A stretch of 5,412 bases of DNA from JAULUH01 sp032111745. GTDB taxonomy: Bacteria; Chloroflexota; Anaerolineae; JAAEKA01. The translations under genes were made by a program, and so were the position numbers. Position 1 is the stretch's first letter; each line of letters begins with the position of its first letter. The notes under the pieces are model-generated. The model worked only from the letters and a program-made list of their open reading frames with translations, was not told the origin of the DNA and ran no database searches. The stretch covers positions 1 to 5,412 of the forward strand of contig JAULUH010000181.1 of assembly GCA_032111745.1 (NCBI GenBank), read 5' to 3'. Positions 1 through 4,820 of the stretch are shown piece after piece.

Positions 1-168
1 TCTGCGGCCGCTGCTCATGCTCCTACGTTCATCTCGCACACGACGCACGGTTAAGGGTCCCGGAATGCCAGACCCGCATGCCCAGAATGGGTTCAGGGAC
101 CGAGTGCATCGATCGGCATCGACCACCGCCGCCCGCATAGTTGGAACGGATGGCAGGGGCGCCCGCCC
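1..168. other. Intergenic region downstream of msrB, no gene seen
   Basis: No reading frame in this stretch looks like a protein; the open frames are short, Arg/Pro-rich and without a recognisable motif. It holds a diverged copy of a dispersed repeat (75-95) and, at its edge, a GC-rich hairpin that overlaps the msrB stop codon. The next gene to the left is outside the window. Confidence 0.6.
75..95. repeat. Diverged dispersed repeat, copy 1
   Basis: This 21-base stretch matches 3856-3876 at 18 of 21 positions, in the same orientation. Both copies contain cgcatg followed by c-c/t-cag-a/g-atgggt. Both lie outside genes. Similarity may continue weakly beyond the core. It looks like an old intergenic repeat; its function is unknown. 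Confidence 0.45.
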
Positions 169-170
169 CT
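155..170. repeat. Short GC hairpin at the msrB 3' end
   Basis: The bases aggggc (155-160) and gcccct (165-170) are perfect reverse complements around a 4-base loop. The stem can extend to 7 base pairs with a 2-base loop. The right side, gcccctacg (165-173), contains the msrB stop codon and matches the end of the large palindrome at 3815-3823, so this may be a short or decayed relative of that element. On the msrB transcript the hairpin falls right at the stop codon, but no U-tract follows, so it is not a standard intrinsic terminator. Confidence 0.5.
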
Positions 171-570
171 ACGATTCTGGCACAAAATCCAGCGCCGCGG
201 AGTTGATGCAGTAGCGCAGGCCGGTGGGCTGGGGGCCGTCGTCGAAGACGTGGCCGAGGTGGCCGCCGCAGCGGCTGCACACGACCTCGGTGCGGACCAT
301 GAAGTGGCTCAGATCGCGCTTGGTCTCGACGGCGTCCGGGCTGGCCGGCTCCCAGTAGCTGGGCCAGCCGGAGCCGGACTCGTACTTGGTGGCGGAGCTA
401 AACAGCTCGTTGCCACAGGCGGCGCAGAGGTACACGCCGGGCTCCTTGGTGGTGTAGTACTGGCCGGTGAAGGCACGCTCGGTGCCCTTCTGGCGCAGGA
501 TTTGGTACTGCTCGGGAGTCAGCTGCTCCCGCCAATCGGCATCGGATTTGGCGACAGGTCGTTCCGTCAT
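169..570 (-). CDS. msrB: Peptide-methionine (R)-S-oxide reductase MsrB
   Basis: MsrB reduces the R epimer of methionine sulfoxide in oxidised proteins, normally with thioredoxin as electron donor, and acts in the cytoplasm. At 133 residues it is a complete single-domain member of the family. Two CxxC pairs (C49/C52 and C98/C101) form the structural zinc site. The signature SGSGWPSY lies at 65-72, the GGHLGHVFDDG loop at 102-112, and the catalytic Cys is C121 in RYCINSAAL. The start is ATG at 570, with GAGGAA about 8 bases upstream. In many MsrBs the residue just before GWPS is a resolving Cys; here it is Ser67, and no spare Cys exists elsewhere in the protein, so this is a one-Cys type. The gene follows the SDR gene after 38 bases and is probably co-transcribed from the promoter at 1350-1378. 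Identification is firm from the motifs. Confidence 0.97.
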   Translation of the reverse strand: MTERPVAKSDADWREQLTPEQYQILRQKGTERAFTGQYYTTKEPGVYLCAACGNELFSSATKYESGSGWPSYWEPASPDAVETKRDLSHFMVRTEVVCSRCGGHLGHVFDDGPQPTGLRYCINSAALDFVPES

Positions 571-608
571 TCTCGCATTCCTCTACTCTGATTTCGACAA
601 CTCTCGAC

Positions 609-1268
609 TCAACGATAGATAATCTCCCACTGCCGGTGCAGCGGGTCTTGTTGATACAGCTCCCAGTAGGAGCCGGCCACCAGGTCGGGATCGAAGCGGG
701 TGCCGGCCTGGACCAGGCCGGCCACGGTGACCATGGCCACGTGGATGCCCTCTACGTCCAGCTCGTCGCCCAGGCTGCGGGCCAGGTAGCGCAGGGCGGC
801 CTTGCCCATGCCGAGGGAGGCGTACTGGGGCCGCGGCTCCAGGGCCAGGTGGCCGCCGGTGAAGATGATCGTGCCGTGCCTGCGCTGCCGCATGCTGGGG
901 ATCACCTCCTGGGCGCACACCAGGGCACCCGCCACATTGACCGTGAAGTCATAGATGGCGCTGGAGACGTCCAGCTCGGCAGGCTGGGTGGGCCGGGCGA
1001 TGGCGGCGTTGTAGATCAGCACGTCGGCCTCGCCGAAGGCCTCACGCACCTGGTCGAAGGCCCGGTGCATGGTCTCGAAGTCGGCGGGGTTGGCGTGGAA
1101 GCCGACGACTTCGCCGCCTTCGCTACGGATCTCGTCAACATACTCCTGCAGCCGGCTGGCTCGCCGCGACAATAGAGCGACTCTGAACCCCTCGCGAGCA
1201 AACCGCCGGGCGATGGCCAGGCCCAGGCTTGGGCCGGCGCCCACCACGACACATACATCACCTGCCAC
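609..1268 (-). CDS. SDR-family protein lacking the catalytic Ser and Tyr
   Basis: This 219-residue protein has the length and fold pattern of a short-chain dehydrogenase/reductase. The dinucleotide-binding loop is GAGPSLG (10-16), not the usual TGxxxGIG. LIYNAA (84-89) takes the place of the NNAG motif, and N111 and K156 fit the Asn and Lys of the Asn-Ser-Tyr-Lys catalytic tetrad. In the catalytic segment YxxxK reads L152-GMG-K156, and the usual Ser region reads FTGGH (136-140), so Tyr and Ser are missing. R35 and R36 after the second strand suggest NADP(H) if a cofactor binds. The start is GTG: an AGGAGGT ribosome site sits 5 bases upstream, while no such site precedes the later ATG codons. 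It is the first gene of a probable two-gene operon with msrB. Substrate unknown; it may be a divergent enzyme or a cofactor-binding non-enzyme. Confidence 0.9.
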   Translation of the reverse strand: MAGDVCVVVGAGPSLGLAIARRFAREGFRVALLSRRASRLQEYVDEIRSEGGEVVGFHANPADFETMHRAFDQVREAFGEADVLIYNAAIARPTQPAELDVSSAIYDFTVNVAGALVCAQEVIPSMRQRRHGTIIFTGGHLALEPRPQYASLGMGKAALRYLARSLGDELDVEGIHVAMVTVAGLVQAGTRFDPDLVAGSYWELYQQDPLHRQWEIIYR

Positions 1269-1275
1269 AGCTTAC
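1269..1275 (-). promoter_or_regulatory. Leader segment between SD site and GTG start of the SDR gene
   Basis: Reading on the minus strand, AGGAGGT (1280-1274) is followed by AAGCT and then GTG at 1268. This is a near-perfect Shine-Dalgarno site at ideal spacing and it decides the non-ATG start. A weak 5-bp stem (gccgg 1281-1285 with ccggc 1293-1297) lies directly upstream and could modulate access to the site. Confidence 0.8.
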
Positions 1276-1349
1276 CTCCTGCCGGATCGGGGCCGGCGCG
1301 AATTCAGGGATAGCCACAAGCCGCCGCCATGCAAACTTATTGCCCGGCG

Positions 1350-1378
1350 ATTGTACCACGGTTTGGTGCTGCTGTGAA
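1350..1378 (-). promoter_or_regulatory. Probable sigma-70-type promoter of the SDR-msrB operon
   Basis: On the minus strand a -35 box TTCACA (1378-1373, 5 of 6 to TTGACA) is followed by a 17-base spacer and a -10 box TACAAT (1355-1350, 5 of 6 to TATAAT). TGG directly before the -10 gives an extended -10 element. Transcription would start near 1343, leaving a leader of roughly 75 bases before the GTG at 1268. Spacing, both boxes and position all agree, which is notable in such GC-rich DNA. Confidence 0.65.
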
Positions 1379-1400
1379 GGGCGGGGAATCCGGAGGGGAA

Positions 1401-1574
1401 CCGGAGAGGAACCGCAAAGGCGCAGAGAGCGCCAAGGGGACCCTGGTCCGGAGAAGGCCGGAGCGGAACCGGAGGCGAACCGCAGAGGCGCAGAGGGCGC
1501 CAAGGGTAGCTTCCGGGCTCCTCCGGCCCCTTCTGCACTTTGCGCTCTTTGCGCCTCTGCGGTGAGCTCTCCGG
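1401..1574. repeat. Intergenic repeat cluster, accgcagaggcgcagag type
   Basis: Two direct copies of a 29-base unit (1410-1438 and 1478-1506) differ at only two positions and sit 68 bases apart. An inverted copy lies at 1538-1563: its reverse complement matches the second unit at 23 of 26 positions, so the two can pair into a long imperfect hairpin. The outer flanks ccggagag (1401-1408) and ctctccgg (1567-1574) are exact reverse complements, which makes the whole cluster look like one folded element. Similar accgcagaggcgcag repeats are common between genes in several bacterial phyla (general knowledge). Role unknown. It lies between the CDGSH gene and the promoter of the next operon. Confidence 0.75.
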
Positions 1575-1589
1575 AACACGGGTCGTTTT

Positions 1590-2261
1590 TCACGCGCCCT
1601 CGGCCTGGAAGCCGGTGCGGGCGTGGGTGCCGTCGCAGAACGGCTTGTTCTCCGAGCCGCCGCAGCGGCAGAGGAAGGCCCGGTTGCCCTGGTAGGCGGT
1701 GTCGCCGCGGGCGCTGACGATCTCGAAGTCGCCCTCGACCTTGATGGGGCCATCGGCGGTGGGGGTGACCACCAGCCTGCCCTCCAGCTCGAGGCCCTCG
1801 ACGGTGCGCACCTTGTTCTGGCCCAGGTCGCCGCCGGCCTGGAAGCCGCTGTGGAGATGGCTGTTGTCGCAGAAGGGCTTGGTGCGGGAGGCGCCGCAGC
1901 GGCAGAGGGTGACGCGGGTGTCGTGGATGACGGTGCCGTCATCCAGACGCAGCTCCACGTCGCCCTGCAGCTGCAGGGGGCCGCGCACGCGCAGGCGCAC
2001 GGTGTTGCGCTCGGGCACGGGCTCGGCAGGGCCGCCGTCCTTGCGCTGGAAGTGCAGGGCGCCGCTGGGACAGCGCATAACCACGGCCGCCACCTCGTCG
2101 GCGCTGGCGTTGGCCGGCTGCACCCAGGGGCGCTTGCGGGTGTCGAACACCTGGGGCAGGCCGCGCAGGCACTCGGCCACGTGGATGCAGCGGTCGCGAT
2201 CGAAGGTGACGACGATGTCGTCGCTCCAGTATTCCTTCAGCGGGGCGGGCTGGTCACTCAT
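1590..2261 (-). CDS. Fer4_19 plus tandem CDGSH iron-sulfur protein
   Basis: This 223-residue protein looks like an electron-transfer or cluster-carrying protein with three iron-sulfur modules. The N-terminal part (about 10-72) matches the divergent mono-cluster ferredoxin domain Fer4_19: RCIHVAEC with C25 and C31, then LPQVFD, RPWVQP, and C64 in MRCPSGAL. Two CDGSH domains (mitoNEET-like, 3Cys-1His [2Fe-2S]) follow. The first has C120, C122, C131 and H135 in CRCGASRTKPFCDNSH; the second has C198, C200, C209 and H213 in CRCGGSENKPFCDGTH. The first domain carries Asn where the motif normally has Gly. There is no signal peptide or membrane segment, so it is likely cytoplasmic. The start at 2261 has GAGGT 8 bases upstream, inside the end of the zinc-finger gene, and only 3 bases separate the genes, so translation is probably coupled. 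Its redox partner is unknown. Confidence 0.93.
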   Translation of the reverse strand: MSDQPAPLKEYWSDDIVVTFDRDRCIHVAECLRGLPQVFDTRKRPWVQPANASADEVAAVVMRCPSGALHFQRKDGGPAEPVPERNTVRLRVRGPLQLQGDVELRLDDGTVIHDTRVTLCRCGASRTKPFCDNSHLHSGFQAGGDLGQNKVRTVEGLELEGRLVVTPTADGPIKVEGDFEIVSARGDTAYQGNRAFLCRCGGSENKPFCDGTHARTGFQAEGA

Positions 2262-2264
2262 GGG

Positions 2265-2540
2265 CTAGACCTCGTTCAGGGGCTCTTCGTCGAGGAGCAT
2301 TTCGTCGACGTAGCACCAGCGCCAGGTCTCGCCGGGCTGGAAGGACTGGATGATGGGGTGGCCGGTGGCCTGGAAGTGCTTGGTGGCATGCCGGTTGGGC
2401 GAGTTGTCGCAGCAGCCGACGTGGCCGCAGGTCAGGCAGAGGCGCAGGTGGACCCAGGTGCCGCCGATGCGGAGGCAGTCCTCGCAGCCGGCGGCGCTGG
2501 GGGTGACGGGTTGGATTTGGTCGAGGTGTGTGCAGGGCAT
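2265..2540 (-). CDS. UBP-type zinc-finger protein
   Basis: This 91-residue protein is essentially one UBP-type zinc finger (zf-UBP), a fold best known from eukaryotic deubiquitinases but also found as a small stand-alone protein in bacteria. Likely metal ligands are C3 and H5 in CTHL, C19 and C22 in CEDC, C35 and C38 in CLTCGHVGCC, C43, and the histidines H51, H55 and H61 in the RHATKHFQATGHP stretch. The core CLTCGHVGCCDNS and the spacing HxxxHF...TGHPI are typical of the family. The C-terminal WRWCYVDEMLL also fits. The start is ATG at 2540, with AAAGGA about 8 bases upstream. It forms a pair with the iron-sulfur protein gene. The bacterial function is not established; binding to a peptide or C-terminal tail is inference from the eukaryotic domain. 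Confidence 0.93.
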   Translation of the reverse strand: MPCTHLDQIQPVTPSAAGCEDCLRIGGTWVHLRLCLTCGHVGCCDNSPNRHATKHFQATGHPIIQSFQPGETWRWCYVDEMLLDEEPLNEV

Positions 2541-2737
2541 AGGGCGTCCTTTCGTGATAGTACGGTGTGTAGAGAAGCGGCTGCAGAGAGATCCTTCGCT
2601 GGCGACTCGCCGTCATGACCATTGGGCGCCGGACCCGCTCAGGATGACACGGCTGGTGCGTAGGGTCAGCTGATAGCGAGGCTGTCGTGCACATTGGGCG
2701 CCGGACCCGCTCAGGATGACACGGCTGGTGCGTAGGG
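2541..2737. other. 197-base gap between the NAD(P)-binding and zinc-finger genes
   Basis: It contains the 55-base direct duplication and its 17-base spacer, then a stretch reading agcgaaggatctct on the minus strand, then the ribosome site of the zinc-finger gene. TACTAT (2563-2558, minus strand) near the gene start could be a -10 box, but no matching -35 is seen. No independent gene is supported. Confidence 0.6.
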
Positions 2738-2746
2738 TCAGCTGAT
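2620..2746. repeat. Perfect 55-base direct duplication, 72-base period
   Basis: Bases 2620-2674 and 2692-2746 are identical over 55 positions, separated by 17 unlike bases. Read on the minus strand the unit begins with atcagctga, whose last three bases are the stop codon of the NAD(P)-binding gene in the second copy, and it continues into gtgtcatcctgagcg. That last phrase, with agcgaaggatctct further on (about 2600-2587), matches a widespread intergenic repeat often mistranslated as CHPER-type peptides (general knowledge). Here its two halves are split by about 33 bases. The perfect identity points to a recent duplication in place. Confidence 0.9.
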
Positions 2747-3358
2747 GGCCGGCGCCTTATGCAGGTAGGTGTCGTCGGCGAGCTGCTGGAGGACGAAGGC
2801 GGCGACGTCGGCGCGGGAGACCTGGCCGGCGGTGATCTTGGCATCGAGGCCGGCTTTGGCCTGGCCGGTGGCGGGGCCGTCGGTGAGGCCGCCGGGGCGG
2901 ACGATGGTCCAGTCCAGGCCGCTCTGCTGCACCAGGGCCTCCTGGCGCTCCTTGTCGTCCATGGCCTTCTTGAGCACGGTCTTCATGAGCATCTTGAAGG
3001 CGAAGGGGACCTGGTCGATGCTGTCGCCGACGCCCAGGGAGCTGACGACGACGATACGCCGGGGCGTGCCCGCCTGCTGCATGGCGTCGACGATGATCTT
3101 GGTGCCCTGCGAGACGACGTAGTCCGGGTTGTTGGCGGTGTTGCCGAGGGAGACGACGACGGCGTCGGCGCCCTCGATGGTGGCGGCAACCTGGGCGGGG
3201 TCGAGGACGTTGCCCTCGACGATGGATAGGTGCGGGCTCTGGATATCGAGCCTGGCGGGGTCGCGGACCAGGGCGGTGACCTGGTGGCCGGCGGCCAGGG
3301 CCTGCTCTACGACCTGGCGGCCGGTGCCGCCGGTGGCGCCAAAGATGGCAATGTTCAT
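2738..3358 (-). CDS. NAD(P)-binding atypical SDR protein
   Basis: This 206-residue protein belongs to the NAD(P)H-binding atypical SDR group (NAD_binding_10 type; relatives include flavin reductase/biliverdin reductase B-like and YwnB-like proteins). The N-terminus MNIAIFGATGGTGRQVV carries the GxxGxxG loop (G7, G10, G13). R32 after the second strand favours NADPH. EGNVLD (48-53) follows, then VSLG (69-72), VVVSSLGVG (103-111) and LDWTIVRPGGLTD (148-160), the family's C-terminal signature. Its substrate is unknown. The ATG at 3358 overlaps the TGA of the DUF5519 gene as ATGA, so translation is probably coupled; AAAGGAG lies upstream but about 15 bases away. The last codons and the stop lie inside the 55-base duplicated unit, so the C-terminus may have been set by the repeat. 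Confidence 0.92.
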   Translation of the reverse strand: MNIAIFGATGGTGRQVVEQALAAGHQVTALVRDPARLDIQSPHLSIVEGNVLDPAQVAATIEGADAVVVSLGNTANNPDYVVSQGTKIIVDAMQQAGTPRRIVVVSSLGVGDSIDQVPFAFKMLMKTVLKKAMDDKERQEALVQQSGLDWTIVRPGGLTDGPATGQAKAGLDAKITAGQVSRADVAAFVLQQLADDTYLHKAPAIS

Positions 3359-3702
3359 GGAACTTGGTCGACGCTCCTTTGTTGCTTTTGCTTGGTGGCG
3401 ATGTCGTAGGACTGGCGGAGCAGCTCCACGCCGCGCTGGACGTCGGCAGGCTCACGAAAATAGAATGATACCCAGCCGGTAGCGGGCAGCAGGTGATGGG
3501 GCTCCGCCTGGCCTCCGGCCACCAGTATATCACGAACCTTCTTCGGAAAGGGAATATCCAGCATCCAATCGCCGTGGATGTGGCCGATCTCGCGGGTGCC
3601 CAGGCGATACTCCACGCCGCCGAAGCGATGCGGGGCCACGGCCGTATCAGGCCAGGCCAGCACCGCCGCCGTAATCTGTTTCTCAGCACCTATGATTGTC
3701 AT
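3355..3702 (-). CDS. DUF5519 (luciferase-domain) family protein
   Basis: This 115-residue protein matches the small family named 'Luciferase domain' or DUF5519. Visible signatures are APHRFGGVEYRLG (23-35), REIGHIHGD (37-45), DIPFPKKVRDILV (49-61), AEPHHLLP (66-73) and GWVSFYF (76-82). Conserved His residues (H25, H41, H43, H69, H70) suggest a ligand or metal site, but the biochemical role is unknown and the family name does not by itself imply light production. I chose the ATG at 3702 because the MTIIGAEKQI start fits the domain. An upstream in-frame ATG at 3765 would add 21 Arg-rich residues encoded partly by the palindrome at 3755. A GAGG lies about 11 bases before 3702, which is somewhat far. 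It overlaps the NAD(P)-binding gene by ATGA. Confidence 0.85.
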   Translation of the reverse strand: MTIIGAEKQITAAVLAWPDTAVAPHRFGGVEYRLGTREIGHIHGDWMLDIPFPKKVRDILVAGGQAEPHHLLPATGWVSFYFREPADVQRGVELLRQSYDIATKQKQQRSVDQVP

Positions 3703-3754
3703 GGCTCGTAAATCCTCATACAGGCACCGCACGGACCCGCGATGCCTATCCACG

Positions 3755-3823
3755 CGTAGGGGCATGAACGGGCGGGGTGGCCTGGGCGGGGCTGCGGCAG
3801 CCCCGCCCGTTCATGCCCCTACG
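3755..3823. repeat. Large palindrome with 23-base perfect arms
   Basis: The arms 3755-3777 and 3801-3823 are perfect reverse complements (ends cgtaggggc / gcccctacg) around 23 bases. Inside, gggcggggctgc (3784-3795) can pair with gcagccccgccc (3797-3808) around a single base. This inner stem shares 3801-3808 with the outer right arm, so the two folds compete. The reason is that gggcgggg occurs twice on the left (3770-3777 and 3784-3791). The shape and ends resemble palindromic intergenic repeats or MITE-like elements that are abundant in some bacterial genomes (general knowledge). It has no coding content. It sits between two operons and could limit read-through, although no U-tract follows either arm. 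Confidence 0.9.
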
Positions 3824-3855
3824 ACCATCATCGCACTCTCCGCTCATTCCCGGCG

Positions 3856-3876
3856 CGCATGCTCAGGATGGGTCCA
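3856..3876. repeat. Diverged dispersed repeat, copy 2
   Basis: It matches 75-95 at 18 of 21 positions in the same orientation and lies in the gap between the palindrome and the deacetylase gene. The function is unknown. Confidence 0.45.
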
Positions 3877-3930
3877 ATGATGTCCTCCATCAATGCCCGT
3901 CCGGCGCCGCCACCGAGCGACGTTGGAGCC

Positions 3931-3955
3931 GCTGGTGTGCCGGCCTCACACCAGC
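3931..3955 (-). terminator. Hairpin across the deacetylase stop codon
   Basis: The bases gctggtgtg (3931-3939) and cacaccagc (3947-3955) form a perfect 9-bp stem with a 7-base loop, and the TGA stop (3948-3946) lies at its edge. No T-run follows on the minus strand, so a classic intrinsic terminator is not supported. It may still stabilise the 3' end or mark a weak termination site before the following 243-base gap. Confidence 0.35.
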
Positions 3956-4779
3956 CCCTCGAACAGGTCCGCCAGCCGGCCGCTGCCCTCGGGCCAGGCG
4001 AGGGCGAAGTACTCCTGGCTCATCAGCTCCCGCACGACCGGCGCGGGCAGCTTGCGGAAGGGGTTGTCGGGGCCGAACTGGGTGGCGTGGCAGGCCAGGG
4101 CGGCCAGCTTGGCATCCACCGTATCGGGCAGGACGTGGGCCACGGTGATCTCCTCGACCATCAAGCCCGCGGCCTCCTCCAGGTCGCTCTCCCAGCCGCT
4201 GACGTCCTCGCCCACGGCCCGCAGCTGCGCGATCATCTGCTCCCAGAACGACCTGGGGATCACGGTGTAGAACAGCCGCTCCGGCTGCCAGGCCGGGCCC
4301 GCCGCGGGAAACCGGGCCGGGTCCCCGGCGGCGTGGAAGGCGGCGACGGTATGGAGGTGGGCGGCGATGTGGTCGGGGTGGCCGTAGCCGCCCGTGGGGT
4401 CGAAGGTGACCACGACCTCCGGCTGCCGGCTGCGGATCAGCCGCACCAGCCGCTCCACCACCTCGTCCGCGGGCGCGTTGACAAAGGCCCGGGGGTCCTG
4501 GTTCTCCGGTGTGCCCTGCATGCCGGAGTCCCGGTAACCGAGGAACACCACTTCGTGCACGCCCAGCAGGCCAGCGGCGCAGCGCAGCTCGTCCTGGCGC
4601 ACCTGCCAGAGGGTGTCGGGGGTGGCCAGGGCGGGGTCGGCGATCTCGCCCACGTCGCCGTTGGTGGTGCAGACCAGGGTGACATGGGTGCCGTGGGCGG
4701 CGTAGTGGGCCATGGTGGCGCCGGTGCCGAAGGCCTCGTCGTCGGGATGGGCAAACACAGCGAACAGCGAGTGAGTCAT
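3946..4779 (-). CDS. PIG-L family zinc-dependent deacetylase
   Basis: This 277-residue protein belongs to the PIG-L/LmbE family, whose members remove acetyl groups from N-acetylglucosamine-type substrates (for example MshB and Mca in mycothiol metabolism, BshB in bacillithiol synthesis). The first motif is AHPDDE (10-15) and the second GHPDH (133-137). By analogy with MshB, H11, D14 and H137 bind the metal and D13 is the general base. TTNGDVGE (38-45), LGYRDSGM (80-87) and VVVTFDPTGGYGHPDH (122-137) are typical. No signal peptide is seen, so it is probably cytoplasmic. No clear ribosome site precedes the ATG at 4779; this ATG overlaps the stop of a 19-codon frame (ATGA), so coupled translation is likely. 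The neighbours include a methyltransferase but no thiol-biosynthesis ligase, so the substrate cannot be assigned. Confidence 0.95.
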   Translation of the reverse strand: MTHSLFAVFAHPDDEAFGTGATMAHYAAHGTHVTLVCTTNGDVGEIADPALATPDTLWQVRQDELRCAAGLLGVHEVVFLGYRDSGMQGTPENQDPRAFVNAPADEVVERLVRLIRSRQPEVVVTFDPTGGYGHPDHIAAHLHTVAAFHAAGDPARFPAAGPAWQPERLFYTVIPRSFWEQMIAQLRAVGEDVSGWESDLEEAAGLMVEEITVAHVLPDTVDAKLAALACHATQFGPDNPFRKLPAPVVRELMSQEYFALAWPEGSGRLADLFEGLV

Positions 4780-4820
4780 GAGCCGAAGGCCGCGTAGTCG
4801 GGATGGGCAAAGACAGCGAA
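4726..4820. repeat. Duplicated 5' end of the deacetylase gene
   Basis: Bases 4726-4764 and 4782-4820 are direct repeats of 39 bases with 36 identical positions, offset by 56 bases. The first encodes residues 6-18 of the deacetylase, including its AHPDDE motif. The second encodes the same residues in the preceding mini-ORF, but reading AHPDYA. The bases before the 39-base block, which encode residues 2-5, have diverged. Confidence 0.93.

Larger units (their letters stand above)
1269..1589. other. 321-base intergenic region: promoter plus repeats
   Basis: No gene is supported here. The right part (about 1401-1574) consists of short direct and inverted repeats built on the accgcagaggcgcagag theme, together with scattered ccggag units. 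The left part (1269-1378) is less GC-biased and holds the leader and the likely promoter of the SDR-msrB operon. The Arg-rich open frames across it come from the repeats. Confidence 0.7.

Noticed and set aside
2558..2586. A promoter for the zinc-finger gene with TACTAT as -10
   Set aside because: Only 4 of 6 bases match the -10 consensus and no acceptable -35 is found at 16-18 bases.
1623..2618. A 331-codon open frame on the plus strand
   Set aside because: It lies opposite the iron-sulfur and zinc-finger genes, is rich in Ala/Gly/Val/Leu without motifs, and is explained by the third-position GC bias of the real genes.
2620..2746. A two-repeat CRISPR-like arrangement
   Set aside because: There are only two copies, with a 17-base spacer, a 55-base repeat and no cas genes. 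One copy overlaps a coding end.
2254..2844. A 196-codon minus-strand frame through the 55-base duplication
   Set aside because: It contains the repeated CHPERVRRPM peptide, a known artefact of translating intergenic repeats, and it overlaps two genes in other frames.
3703..3765. A 21-residue N-terminal extension of the DUF5519 protein
   Set aside because: It starts inside the palindrome, is Arg-rich and adds nothing to the domain. The ATG at 3702 fits the family better.
3931..3955. An intrinsic terminator after the deacetylase
   Set aside because: The stem is good but no T-run follows, so it is kept only as a low-confidence hairpin.
3859..4797. A 312-codon plus-strand frame opposite the deacetylase
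   Set aside because: Low-complexity shadow of the PIG-L gene, which has clear AHPDDE and GHPDH motifs on the other strand.
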